DNA of 64,000 bases from Aurifilum marmelostoma (lineage: Eukaryota; Ascomycota; Sordariomycetes; Diaporthales; Cryphonectriaceae). Below the pieces are notes generated by a model. It did not search any database. It saw nothing but the letters and a program-made list of their open reading frames with translations, and was not told the origin of the DNA. This document shows positions 10,860 through 21,649 of this stretch, in pieces. How positions within the stretch are numbered: position 1 is the first letter of the stretch; every line of letters starts with the position of its first letter. The stretch lies in assembly GCA_027559495.1 (NCBI GenBank), contig JAMXSV010000016.1:930001-994000 (forward strand). The letters are read 5' to 3'. The position numbers and the translations under genes were made by a program.

Positions 10860-13307
10860 GGCTCTGCTCTCCTTGGTGTATGTATCTATAGGTAGGGACG
10901 GGACAGACGGCAGCGAGCCGAGAGAAGAGAAGAGGGGGGGGTGTGGGAGGGGTGTTCGAGGAGCGGCTTGGGAGTCGCCGTTCGATGAGATGATCAACCC
11001 GATCGGGAAGTGTGGTTGGTCTTTCAGGTACGGTACCTGTGCCCGTGCGGCTACAGAGCAGCTGTCTCGTGAGGATCGTGTGGGGTTACCTTGGGATCCA
11101 GGCGTCCACTGCAGATTGGCGGTAGGGGTGGTTCCACCGGTGAACGATCAAACCTGCCCGAGAGAGGCTTGAACAAATGCGGTGCCGGACGCCGCGTGGG
11201 ACAGGTGATGTGACGGGGCGTTGCGTGGATCCGATCAGGATAGGTGGACGGTGTACAGGGTGTAGGGTGTCGTACAGCAAGCGGCAAGTCGCTGCTTGTC
11301 TGTCTGTTGCCAACCAACAAGGGAAACCCGCTTCCACAAGCCGCGGATACAACCCGGTGATGAAAGTGCGCCTCGCCTCACAAGACCTCCCGAGCCCAGA
11401 TTGGCGGAGATGGTGGTAGCCGGCCAGGTCAGGGCGAGAGGTGGCGTAAGTACCTCGCAGGTCGAGCGCCAGGGGAGCGTGTGCACACGGTATGACAAAA
11501 ATGTGCGGCAGAGAGAGTGCGCGCGCGCGAGTGTGAGTGAGCGAGCGAGTGAGCGGACGAGGGTGTGTGTGCAGCGCGTGTGCTTGAGTGTGATGTTGGT
11601 GCCTGACAGCTTAAACTCGCTCCAGGGATGGGTGGACCAGGGGGGGGAGGGTAAGTGGAGGCGAAAATACCAAAACAAATGACACGCAGACAGCCTCCTG
11701 CTGGCACTGAATCCCGGTCCACACACACCCACACACAGAGACACAAACACACACACACACACACACACACACGCACGCACGGACGCACGAACGGTATCTT
11801 CCCTCTCAGAGGGCTTGTTGGTCGCCCTGCCTGCTCGCCTCAGCTAGGGTGAGCGTGAGAGTAGATTGGATGTGAGCTTGTAGGCACACACACACACACA
11901 GAGAGGGAGAGCCCGGGAATGAGAGAGAGAGAAACAAGGAGGCGCGATGACACCTTGGGATGATGTCGACAGATGACCGGCAGATGGTGGGTCGGTGAGC
12001 CAGAGATGAGGGTGAGATTGGGTTGACCAACGAGAGGCCCAATCAGCAGTCGGCCTGCCAGTAGGCGAGAGGTTACCGGACCCCCTGGAGAACAAGGCGA
12101 GGATCAGGATCGCAGACGCAGACGTCTGACCTGGTCAAGGTAAGGTAAGGTAAAGTGAGGTGAGGTAGCCAGGTACCTCTCTGGGCGTCAAAGGTCTCGG
12201 ATTCCGAGGCTGACCCGTGCTTGGATAGGCCACCCAATAGCCAAGGACCAAGGGCACCAGATGATCTTCCCAAGGAGGCGTATAGGAGGGGGGAAGACAA
12301 GATTGTTGCAGTGTGTGGGTGGATCTTGATCTTGTACCACCACGGTCCGACGGGACAGAGCAGGACAGAGACAGGCAAGCGACGGACGGACACACAATGG
12401 AGAGTGAGAGAGGATGGCTGGAGCGATGAAGGGGGGTGGGTCGTGGGTACGGGGAACGTTGACAAGAGGAGGTGGGAGTGGGAGCTAGGCCTGGGCCGGA
12501 TGCAAGGTTGTGGCCTCGATACGATGCAAGATCGGGAGAAAATCGACAAGATTGAAACGGAGAGGGAGGGGGGTACGGAGTACAGGAGTGCGACAAAGCT
12601 CTGTAGAATGGATAATTTGGGGGGGGGGGGGGCGGCCGGTGGACGAGAGATGGAGAAAGGGGATGGACGCAACAAGAGTTGCTGTGTTGTCCTGGGGCTA
12701 TGGCTTGTGGTGTAATGTGTGTGTGTCTTGCTTGGCGCTGTCGATGTCGCTTGGTTGTGGTTGTGTGTGAGAGTGTATGCGCGCGTTATCGTTCGAGGCA
12801 CTTCTGGACACCTAAGTGGTGAATCTTGTGGCAGACCTGGCGTGGGAGGGGGGATTGGGCGGAGGGGGCTCAGATTTTTTTTTTTTTCTTTTTCTTTTTC
12901 TTTCTTGGCCTTTTAGGAGCGCCCGTTCCCGAGGCAGACAGAATGACAGGGTCAGAGAGAGGCTGGCACGGCTGGGCAGGGGCGACGGAGAGCTGGGCAC
13001 ACTGGGCACCTGGGGGGAAGGCGCGTGCCACTGGTAGTAGAGAGAGAAAGTGGGTTCTCTTCTTCAGATTACCTGGAAAATGTACTATGCTCATCTCGGC
13101 TTAGCATCAAATCTCTCCCCAACGGTGCTACTAACAGTATCGTCACTGTACCATGTACAGTACCACACTGTCATGCTAACGACTGCTGACATCCTGTAGC
13201 TACCAAATGCCCGGTAACAGAAATGTGAATCTGGACTTGGACATGATGTCGCGGTGAAGAAAAGAGAGGAAAATATGAACTATTCGTCCTGGATTCAAAA
13301 CCCCATC
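10860..13307. other. Intergenic region rich in simple sequence, about 2.4 kb
   Basis: No supported gene. It probably includes the long 5' leader of the Snf11-like gene. It holds CA-rich repeats (about 11720-11780 and 11885-11902), GA-rich stretches, a G14 run at about 12619-12632 and a T13 run at about 12875. A 242-codon open frame on the minus strand (12801-12073) is Ser/Pro/Thr/His-rich repeat translation and is not called. Confidence 0.5.
11720..11780. repeat. CA-rich microsatellite
   Basis: Interrupted (CA)n stretch in the probable leader of the Snf11-like gene. A second (CA)n lies at about 11885-11902. Confidence 0.85.
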
Positions 13308-14453
13308 TCAACCAAAATGCTTCCCGTACGACGAGTTCCCGTACAGCACACCCAAGAACTCGGTCGCAATGTACGTGTCCGTCATGTTCGAAGGGTGCAG
13401 CTCGTCGTACCACAGAAAAGTATCCAGCGGCTGCGGCTCGGTGGTGCAGATGGAGTTATTGACCGCGTCGCAGTGGTGGTAGAACCCCGTGGCGTTGGCC
13501 GGGCTGTCCAGGTACGCCGCAGGGTTGTGGTAGATGTCGGACAGCAGGCTGTTGACGTCGAGGATGTCGAGCGTCGCCCCGGGCCACCGCGCCGCGACCA
13601 GCACCTCGTAGGCGGCGCCGTAGTCGAAGATGCGGTTCACGAGCTGCGTGTACTCGAGTATCTTGTTCTGGTACTCGGTCTGGTTGTAGAGCGTCTTGTT
13701 GGTCCAGTACAGGTTGTCTCCCGCGCCGCCGGCACTCTGGGCCGTGTACATGGGCGTGTACTGGAGCGGGGCCGTGTTGAGTAGCACAAAGCGGCGGCCG
13801 CCTGTTGAGTAGATGGTGTCGAAGACGGACCACACGCAATCAACATAGGTGGTGATGTTGGTCTGCACCCTCTCGCGTGTCAGCAGCCGCCTGGTCCCAA
13901 AGCCTCTGCCATGGAGGAAGGCGGGGGCTGGAAGAACAATACAACAACTCTGACTCACCCCCGGTTTCTGCGAGTCCGACAGGAAGGCATCCCAACCCAG
14001 GTCGTTTGTTCCGATCCATAGAGCATACATGGTGTTTTCGGCCGTCCTGTTGGTGTACAGGGTCTGGGCAGCCACGTCCGCCACGAAGCTGGGCAGCTCA
14101 TCGTCCACGACCGAGGGGAACGGCCCGTCGATGTAACTAAAGTACCGCGCGGTGATCTCGTTGCTGCAGACGGCTCCTTTCACGGCGTAGTCAAAATAGG
14201 CAACGCCGGCGTACTCCTGGATGAACTGACCCCAGGCTAGGCCGCCAGAGGCACTGACGTTGGACTCGGGCTGGATGGTGCCGGCGGGCGGGGGCTTGCC
14301 ATCGTTGCTGATATAATAGCTCAGGCGCCCGTCGTCTGTGTAGCTATCACCAAAGGTTACGAGGTTCAAGAAGGGCTTGCCGGTGCATGAGGCCCCAGCG
14401 GTAGTGACCGCCACCATTGTGCCTGCGGCGAGGAGGCTCGACAGAAATTGCAT
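13308..14453 (-). CDS. Secreted SGNH acetylesterase, carbohydrate esterase family 16-like
   Basis: Predicted extracellular esterase removing acetyl groups from plant-derived carbohydrates. Exons 14453-13959 and 13862-13308 give 349 aa. Residues 1-21 form a signal peptide (hydrophobic, ending TTAGA). Block I is LVTFGDSYTDDGR, with the catalytic Ser in GDS. Block III is WIGTND, and block V is WYDELHPSN, with the Asp/His pair. There are many N-x-S/T sites, as expected for a secreted protein. The 96-nt intron (13958-13863, GTGAGT..GTGCAG) is a multiple of three without a stop, so the genomic frame runs straight through. I remove it because joining KPG to TNITTYVDC restores the usual spacing of the family. 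A TATATAA sequence lies about 150 bp upstream. The exact substrate is not shown by sequence. Confidence 0.83.
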   Translation of the reverse strand: MQFLSSLLAAGTMVAVTTAGASCTGKPFLNLVTFGDSYTDDGRLSYYISNDGKPPPAGTIQPESNVSASGGLAWGQFIQEYAGVAYFDYAVKGAVCSNEITARYFSYIDGPFPSVVDDELPSFVADVAAQTLYTNRTAENTMYALWIGTNDLGWDAFLSDSQKPGVSQSCCIVLPAPAFLHGRGFGTRRLLTRERVQTNITTYVDCVWSVFDTIYSTGGRRFVLLNTAPLQYTPMYTAQSAGGAGDNLYWTNKTLYNQTEYQNKILEYTQLVNRIFDYGAAYEVLVAARWPGATLDILDVNSLLSDIYHNPAAYLDSPANATGFYHHCDAVNNSICTTEPQPLDTFLWYDELHPSNMTDTYIATEFLGVLYGNSSYGKHFG

Positions 14454-14600
14454 GTTGTCTCTGGGGAGACCACTGGGTCAGAGGCCAACGAGGGGCCGAG
14501 GTATGAATTTTACTGCCCTGACAGTACGGCAACGACGACGAAATCTATTGAGATGAATCGTGATCATGCCCGCACCTGAACAGGAGCCAGACCAGCGGGA

Positions 14601-14607
14601 TTATATA
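14601..14607 (-). promoter_or_regulatory. TATA-box-like element of the CE16 esterase gene
   Basis: TATATAA on the minus strand, about 150 bp upstream of the esterase ATG. The position suits a TATA box with a leader of about 100 nt. This rests on sequence match only. Confidence 0.4.
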
Positions 14608-15506
14608 CATGAAAACACACACTTGACTCCACGAGGGGAGAAGCTAGTTACCAACTGTGGTAAGGTCCACGGCCTCACCTCCCGCAAAAGAGGGAGAGGG
14701 GAACCCGGGGTGCATGCATGACGCTCGCCCGGTCACCCGAAGGAACACCAGGACCACCCGAAGGAAGGCCAGGACCAGGGACTAGGAAGTCATTGCTCCT
14801 TGCATTGTATAAGTGGAGGGGCCGAATTGGACAAGCAATGCAGGCTTGGGGGACATATTTCTGCAAGGGAGTCGATCAACATTGAAAGCTCATTGGAGCA
14901 CTTGGATGACATAGCCAGGCGAGATTAGGAGGCTCGCGAGGGGCCTGGAAGGGCTGAAAAGTTGTGTACATGCTATCAAGCTACGTACGGCGGATGACGT
15001 GAGGAAGGGAAGACGACCACTACCCCCGATGTAACCTAGATGCAGCAGACGAGCCAAGTCTCGAGCGTCTGAGGGTGGCGGAGGATGCAAAGTGAGCCAA
15101 ACGGAGTGAGCTCGTGCTGCTTGTCTTGTTGGAGGAAGAATGTCCTCAAAGTGGGGCACAAGAAAAAGGAAAGGGAAAACAATGTGAGAAATGCTGTAAG
15201 CTGAGGGCATTAGGGTGCCTTAAGAGCTGGGGGCAGTGAGTAGTGTGCAGGAGAGGATCGGACATGGAGCCGGTTAGAGGTTGATTCTGGCCGGTATAAT
15301 CAGGCTGAATGTCTTTGCGTCCTATTGAACCGAGGGTGTGGCTGGGGCCGGGACACATTTGCGTATAGTACAGAAACGACATGCGCACTGCTCGTTGGCC
15401 TCGAATCTAAGAATAATCTTGAGTTTGACTGAGAACATGAAAGAGATCACAAAACCGCCTTGACCAACAACTCGAGATACTCTAAGAAGAGAGTTCACCA
15501 CCATCT

Positions 15507-15539
15507 TGTGTGTGCGTGTGTGTGTGTGTGTGTGCGCGC
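15507..15539. repeat. GT microsatellite
   Basis: (GT)n tract ending in GCGCGC in the spacer between the esterase and HIS5. Confidence 0.85.
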
Positions 15540-15877
15540 ATCAAGAGCACCAGTAAACGACGCTCTCACCCAGGATTGTTGAAAAGGAAAGGAAAGCAGG
15601 AAAACAACAAGATGAATATTCGCATACCTTGACACAGCAAGAAGCGTACAGAGAGACCAACCATTGTCGTGACAAGAGGTTGAGAGTCGTAACGAGTTCC
15701 TGCCACACCAGGGCAGGCTCGACTCACCCGGCTCTCCGATATGACGAAATACCGGCCGAAGTGGGGCACCCCTCGACCTCCGGATTCGGAGCCGAACCGG
15801 CTGCTGAACTTCATCCGCAGACTTTCACAAGACTCTTCGTCCATGGATTTCTTTATCCATTTATCGACTCTATCTCG

Positions 15878-15884
15878 TGACTCA
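15878..15884. promoter_or_regulatory. Gcn4/CPC1-type site upstream of HIS5
   Basis: A perfect palindromic TGACTCA lies about 240 bp upstream of the histidinol-phosphate aminotransferase ATG. This is the known target of Gcn4 and its filamentous-fungal counterpart CPC1/CpcA, which raise amino-acid biosynthesis genes during starvation. Its place before a histidine gene makes function likely. Confidence 0.65.
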
Positions 15885-16122
15885 ATCTTCAATTCCTCAA
15901 CCCCAATCTCCCATGCAGATTTGCTATTCCTTGTCACGTTCATTCAGATTCAATTGCCCATCTCATGCTATCATAGACATAGATTTGTTTTTTTTTCTCC
16001 CTCTCCTCTTTTTATCACCCTAGATACTGGACACCAGGATCAACCGCTGCACCAAGCAGCAGCTCCAGATACTGACACCACACACTCAGTCACCCTCATT
16101 AGATCCTCCTCCACATCCCATC

Positions 16123-17415
16123 ATGTCTGCCTTTGACCTCTCCACATGCGCACGACCCAATATCCTCGCCCTGCAGCCCTACCGCTGCGCGCGGGACGAC
16201 TACAAGGACGACGGGCACAACATCCTTCTCGACGCCAACGAGAACGCCTATGGGCCCCCCATCCGCCCAGACGCCGCGACCACCATTGGTGCTGCTGCCG
16301 GTACAGGTCCAGCCGCCAGTGTCGACCTTCTCGGCCTGCACCGCTACCCTGACCCGCACCAGCACGACCTCAAGCGCCTCCTCTGCGATCTGCGCAACAC
16401 CCACCACCACACCAACAAGAACCTGACCCCAGACAACCTCTTCGTGGGCGTGGGCAGCGATGAGGCCATCGACGCTCTCCTGCGCGCCTTTTGTGTGCCC
16501 GGCCGCGACACCATCCTCGTGTGCCCGCCCACGTACGGCATGTACTCGGTCAGCGCCCAGGTCAACGACGTCGGCCTGGTCAAGGTGCCGCTTCTCCCCG
16601 CGCCGTCCTTCGGCCTCGACGTGCCCGCCATCCTCGCCGCCCTGGACGCCTCCCAGGCCAACGGCATTAAGCTCGCCTACCTCTGCTCCCCAGGGAACCC
16701 TACAGGCGGGGTCCTGTCCAAGGACGACGTGCGCCGCCTGCTCGAGCACCCCACCTGGAACGGCATCGTCGTCCTCGACGAGGCCTATATCGACTTCGCC
16801 CCCGACGGTGCCAGCCTCGCCGAGTGGGTCGCCGAGTGGCCCAACCTCGTCGTCCTCCAGACCCTGTCCAAGGCCTTCGGCATGGCCGGCGTCCGCCTCG
16901 GCGCCGCCTTTGCCAGCCCCGACGTCGCCCGCCTGCTCAACAGCCTCAAGGCCCCCTACAACATCTCCTCCCCGACCAGCGCCCTGGCCTCGTACGCGCT
17001 CTCGGCCGAAGGGCTGGCCGCCATGCGGGCCAACCGAGACAAGATCGTCACCCAGAGGGACAGGCTCGTGCGCGAGCTGCCCCGCATCCCCGGCGTCGGC
17101 AGGCTGCGCGGCGGCACGGCGAGCAACTTCCTGCTGTACGAGATGCTAAACGCGCAGGGCACGCCTGACAACAAGACCGCGCTGGCGGTGTACGAGGGCC
17201 TTGCCGAGACCAAGGGTGTCGTGGTGCGGTTCAGGGGCAAGGAGCACGGCTGTGAGGGGTGTCTGCGGATCACTGTCGGCACCGAGGCAGAGTGCACAAG
17301 ATTTCTGGAGGCTATTGCGAAGATGCTGGCGGAGGTCAGAGGAGCCGCCAGTCCGCCTGTGGGAAAGGAGGAGGAGAGGAGGCGGGAGGACAAGGCAAAT
17401 CAGGTTGTTGCTTGA
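16123..17415 (+). CDS. HIS5: Histidinol-phosphate aminotransferase
   Basis: PLP enzyme that transaminates imidazole-acetol phosphate with glutamate to give L-histidinol phosphate, a late step of histidine synthesis in the cytosol. One exon, 430 aa, starting MSAFDLSTCARPNI. Visible motifs are LLDANENAYGP near the N-terminus, LHRYPDPHQ, FVGVGSDEAID, CSPGNPTGG, VVLDEAYIDFA and the PLP-lysine motif LSKAFGMAGVRLG (about K250). The C-terminal domain contains VVVRFRGKE and LRITVGTEAE. Length and motif order fit class II (HisC) aminotransferases. After about residue 405 there is a Glu/Arg-rich tail not needed for the fold. A TGACTCA site upstream suggests general amino-acid control. The codon choice is strongly C-ending, as in a well-expressed housekeeping gene. 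Confidence 0.95.
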   Translation: MSAFDLSTCARPNILALQPYRCARDDYKDDGHNILLDANENAYGPPIRPDAATTIGAAAGTGPAASVDLLGLHRYPDPHQHDLKRLLCDLRNTHHHTNKNLTPDNLFVGVGSDEAIDALLRAFCVPGRDTILVCPPTYGMYSVSAQVNDVGLVKVPLLPAPSFGLDVPAILAALDASQANGIKLAYLCSPGNPTGGVLSKDDVRRLLEHPTWNGIVVLDEAYIDFAPDGASLAEWVAEWPNLVVLQTLSKAFGMAGVRLGAAFASPDVARLLNSLKAPYNISSPTSALASYALSAEGLAAMRANRDKIVTQRDRLVRELPRIPGVGRLRGGTASNFLLYEMLNAQGTPDNKTALAVYEGLAETKGVVVRFRGKEHGCEGCLRITVGTEAECTRFLEAIAKMLAEVRGAASPPVGKEEERRREDKANQVVA

Positions 17416-17883
17416 GGGGCTTCTTTTCTGCTGGCTGGCCTAGATCAAGACAAGAGACACACCTAGACACCTCTTGCTGAGGCGATAGACCGGATAGGGG
17501 AAAAAAAGCAAAGGGCTAAAATGAAAACAGCATCAAAACTTCACGATACCTTTGGCTTCCTCACCGTGTCCATTAAGAGGGCATTCGGGAGAGTCGCAGT
17601 AGATCATTCAAACGAGATACGCAATGAATCTTAAAAAATTTTCCTGGTCCCGTTCAAAATGTAATTCAGTGCCTTCAACGCCGGGTATGCCCAGAAGCAT
17701 ATAGAAATCATATGTACGCATGTATGCACGCCATGCACCCCACCAGCGCTGAGTTAAAAATCCCTGCTTTTATTTTGTACAATTTCCGAATATAACTTAT
17801 TCTCTTTATCACCAACACACCGAAAGAAAAGAGGAAAGGGGAAAGAAAAAAAAAAATTAAACAAAGGATCCAGCAAGCCGACA
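17416..17883. other. Convergent 3' region, HIS5 / DFG5
   Basis: This 468-bp spacer lies between two gene ends. It is AT-richer than its surroundings and presumably holds both 3' UTRs. No gene is seen. Confidence 0.55.
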
Positions 17884-19561
17884 CTACACAAACACGGCCA
17901 GCACGGACCCAGCCGAGACAGCCAGAGCCCAAGCCGCAGCCCCCACAGCAACCACTCTCGACGCCGGCGATTGAGAACGTCTAGTGCCCGCAGGCGAGGA
18001 CGTCGCGGTGGCGCTCAGGACGGAGGAGGACGACGACGTGCTGCTGGCCGAGTTGTTCGCGGTGCCCGTTGTTGAAGAGGTGGTGGTGGTGGACGAGGTG
18101 CTCGACAGGCGCACGTCTTTGATCTCGGCCATGCTGTAGGGGGCCGGGGCGGCCCTGGCCAGGAGGCCGTGCACCGTCTCGAGGGCGCTCATCTGCTGGC
18201 CGAGGCCGACGCTGCCGTCGAAGCCGCCCGTGTACCACTTTTGGCCGCACGTGGTGCTGTTGTCGCCGCCCGCGCAGGCCTTGGCCGCGGCGGTGGCGGA
18301 CGCCTCGAGGTAGGTGGACACGTTGGGCTCGATGGAGGGCACCATGAGGGCGGAGGCGTACATGAAGCGGCTGAGGTAGCCCTTGAAGCTCTTCATGTCC
18401 GTGTCGCACAGGCCATAGGGCTCACAGGCGTGCTCGTACATGATGTCGGTCGCGTTGTCGTAGGGCGAGAAGAAGCTGCTGGACGCGGCCCTGAGCAGGC
18501 CCTCGGTGTGCGTGGTCCAGGTCGCGGCGGCGTCGGTGCCGTTGGTGGCGTTGGCGAGCACGGCAGCGCCGTACAGGTAGATGCCCGCGGCGTAGGAGAA
18601 GGTGACATCGTTGCGCTTGGCCACGGAGCAGTTGTCGCGCGAGTCGGCGCCGTCGTAGACGTAGTAGTTTGCGTCGATGAACTGGACGGCCGTGGACCAG
18701 TCCCAGACCTTGTTGGCCCAGTCGAGGTAGGTCTGGTTGCCGGTGGCGCGGTAGAGGCGGGCGCTGATCTGGAAGAGACCACCGTTGGAGACGGAGTTGC
18801 GGTAGTTGAGGCCGTTGGGGTTGTCGGCAAAGATCTGCCACAGCAGGCCGCCGCCGCAGGCCGACGTGTTCCACCGCGCAGAGAGTGAGTTGAAGGCGTT
18901 CTCGGCCACCTGCAGCCACGAGGGCACGCTGGTGTCGGCCGTCTGTGGGAAGTTGCGCTCTGCGGCGGAGAGGACGGTGAAGGTCCAGAAGGCCTGGTCA
19001 TCATTGCCCTCAGAGCCGTAGTCGGCCGGCACCATCAGGTCGTTCGAGGGGGACACGACCTGGGCGGACAGGGCGGTGGTGAGGGTCTCGTCGTACGTCG
19101 AGTCGTTTGTGTAGTGCGAGTAGTCCAGCATCGCCCCCATCAGAGCACCGCATTCCCACCAGTAGTACGGTGTAGGTAGGGCAGCGTAGGACTATAGAGC
19201 CATCTGTGTCAGCAGCTTGGTCCGGGCCTGTGAGAAGCCTTCTGTCATATACTCACCTCAGTGGTTCCGGGATAGTATGCCATGGCACCTTCGGCAAGAG
19301 TCTTTGCAACACCAAGGATCGAAGCTGCAACGTCACGCAAGAGACACACACAAAGACGTCAGCCGGATTGTTTCCTTCAGCATCTCATGCTCAGAACAAC
19401 GTACAGGTAGAGGTCACATCCAGGCTGGCCGGAGCGACAGCGGCGACGATGTTGGCGGAGGTTTCAGTCGTTCCATCGGTGGCTGCAGCAGCAGAAGCTA
19501 CATGGCTGAGGACGCCCGCCTTGGTGATGGCAGACACGAGGTTGAGGATACCGCCGTTCAT
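17884..19561 (-). CDS. DFG5: GPI-anchored GH76 mannosidase, Dfg5/Dcw1 family
   Basis: Cell-surface enzyme of the Dfg5/Dcw1 type, thought to cut GPI glycans (alpha-1,6-mannan side) and cross-link GPI proteins into the wall glucan. Three exons: 19561-19405, 19324-19257 and 19191-17884, giving about 510 aa. The N-terminus is a weak signal sequence without a clear basic start. Exon 3 opens with LPTPYYWWECGALMGAM, typical of the family. The Asp-Asp pair expected for GH76 catalysis is in GSEGNDDQAFW (about D139-D140). NGGLFQISARLYRATGN and KWYTGGFDGSVGLGQQMSALE are further family signatures. About 70 Ser/Thr-rich residues follow, ending in a hydrophobic tail (VVAVGAAAWALAVSAGSVLAVFV) that fits a GPI signal. 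There are many N-glycosylation sites. Confidence 0.9.
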
Positions 19562-21095
19562 GGTGAAATGTTTGATTTTTTGTTGAAAACGTGAAAAGAG
19601 AGGAGGCTCGCCAGCAGCGTTAAGGAGAGAGGAAGATCAAGAGAGAGAGGGAAGGGGGGAGTCCTAGCTCCACAAGAAATGACGTTCCAGCAATCAAGGC
19701 CGAGAGTCGAGTGACAGAGCACGATGTGTGAATCACCAAAGGTCTGTTTGTTCAAGATGCCCAAAAGAATGACTTCATAGGGGGGGGGGGAAGCAAGCTG
19801 TGAAAAGGGCAAGCAGATCTGGACAAAGAAACAAGCACACCACAGCCAACGAAGGACAATACCGTTCAACGGACAAGGAGGTCAAAGGGCAAGAAAGACA
19901 GGTCAAGAGAAGGAAAAGTGGTGAATTGGAATGCAGAAGTAAGAGAAGGAGGGAGAAGGAGAAGGAAAAGAAGAAGAAGAAGACAGGGTGATGAGGTTGG
20001 TGATGTTGAAGTCATCCTTCAGGCCCTGACCCGCCCCCAGACAACAACACACAGCCCACCAAGCCAATCATATACTTACTGCCCATTCACAGAGGAGAGT
20101 AGTGGGCCCATCTTTTGGGAGACACGAGGCCAGCCATAACCTTGTTCCTGCAGGAGGGGGGTTGAGGCTCCGGTCTGCCCAACCCAGAAGGAGGAGAACA
20201 GACGAGCACAGCCTGGTTTAACAGTAGGGGTCTCTGATCTCCACGATGCCCCGATTGGGCGACAAACAGGCCCTGCTAAAGATCTCACTGGGCGGCTGCT
20301 GCACGGCAAGCAAGTACTTAGGGTTCAGAGGCTACCAAGTATGTAAAAATATGGTGCATGGCTGCTAGAGAGCCATCCCTGCCCCCCTGTTCCCTGGGGT
20401 GCAGTGGGGTTTGTTTCGTTTGCTTAGCATGCTTGTGCCCGTGGTGACTCGCATTGGACGAGAGATGCACAGAGGGTGATTGACACATTAAGTGGTCGCT
20501 GCAGGGTTCTTGCCCCTGGCTTGTAGCCTGTTCCTGAGCGCTTTGGGGGGGTGGATGACCCCAGTGGCCCCAGAGGCTTGAGAGGCTGCACTATAATTAC
20601 AGGGGCAGATCTGCTCATGAATCTGGGGGCCACAGGCAAACGCAAGGACAAAAAATAAGACAAAAATACAATGGAGGATTCTTTTCGTTGTACAAGTAGA
20701 TCCTGCCTAGACTGCACAACGAATAGATATATTGTGACTTCTGACATGTTCATCAGTCTTTGAAGCCACCAAGCTCCCAGTCAAAACATCCAATATCCAT
20801 CTGCTTCTAAAAGTCAACCAACACTCGGCAGTGGAAAAAACGCACCAGTAAAGGGGCAAGGAAGGTAGCATTGGAGAGGGGAAGGCCGGGAAAAGGGGGG
20901 TGACCTTGTTCGTTTCATTCTCCTCGATTGGCTGAGCTCTGGCTCGACTCCCGGCCAGACGGTGCAGCCTGAAACATCCTTCTGCACATATTGGGCTGAC
21001 TGGCTGCCGCGCGGTCCCCCCTCTTACTCCTCCTCCCTTCTCGCGTTGCCACCCTGATTTGCCGAGATGGTAGCATGAATGATGCAGCGCCAGCC

Positions 21096-21159
21096 CAGCC
21101 GCTGCCCCAGCCGCTGCCCCAGCCGCTGCCCAGGGTTTCTTTTTTTTTTTTTTTTTTTT
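21096..21159. repeat. Three tandem CAGCCGCTGCCC units followed by T20
   Basis: The 12-mer CAGCCGCTGCCC occurs three times without a gap (21096-21131). Eight bases later a run of about 20 T begins, ending at about 21159. It is not in a recognised gene. Confidence 0.8.
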
Positions 21160-21381
21160 AACAAAAGTGAGAGGCGCTGGGAAGAAAAGGGTGGCTGTGT
21201 GGCCTTGCGCAGCCTTGAGAAACGGAGAATCGTGGGCGAGTCGATCAAAAGGTTCGAGTGCTTATTCCAAGTCAGCCGCTCGCTTCTTGCCGCCGCCAGA
21301 TCCTCGTTTTCCCCTAAGGTCACGCACGACCCACTCAGGATCTGCGACTGGGTCGGGCATGCTGTGTTGGGTTGTTGGTGC

Positions 21382-21403
21382 TATGTATGTATGTATGTAT
21401 GTA
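21382..21403. repeat. (TATG)n tetranucleotide repeat
   Basis: About five copies of TATG in the spacer downstream of the minus-strand GPI protein gene. Confidence 0.8.
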
Positions 21404-21649
21404 TTCAGGTACTATGTATAGCAGAAGGCATCAGCCAGTTTGTCTCTCACTTTGTCACTTCTTGGTACAATGTGTATTGTTGTGTATGAAGATCCCACGC
21501 CTTCCCCGTAGACCAACTCAGCCCGTGGGCCTTCGCATTTCGATCCAGAACCAGAACGCCTACGCAATGATCCAAAACACTCGCAAACAAATGAAGCCTG
21601 ACCTGGGGTATCTCGAACTTCGCCACAGCAACTACCTCCCAAGATACTG

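Larger units (their letters stand above)
14454..16122. other. Divergent promoter region, CE16 esterase / HIS5
   Basis: This 1.67-kb spacer lies between divergent genes. It contains the TATA-like site of the esterase, a (GT)n tract at about 15507-15539 and the Gcn4/CPC1 site of HIS5. No gene is seen. Confidence 0.55.
19562..21649. other. Intergenic region, about 2.1 kb
   Basis: No gene is seen. It holds a G-run near 19780, purine-rich stretches at 19890-19985, three copies of a 12-mer at 21096-21131 followed by a T20 run, and a (TATG)n tract at about 21382-21403. Confidence 0.5.

Noticed and set aside
12073..12801. 242-codon open frame on the minus strand
   Set aside because: Composition is Ser/Pro/Thr/His repeats from CT-rich simple sequence, with no domain or family likeness. 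It lies in the probable leader of the Snf11-like gene.
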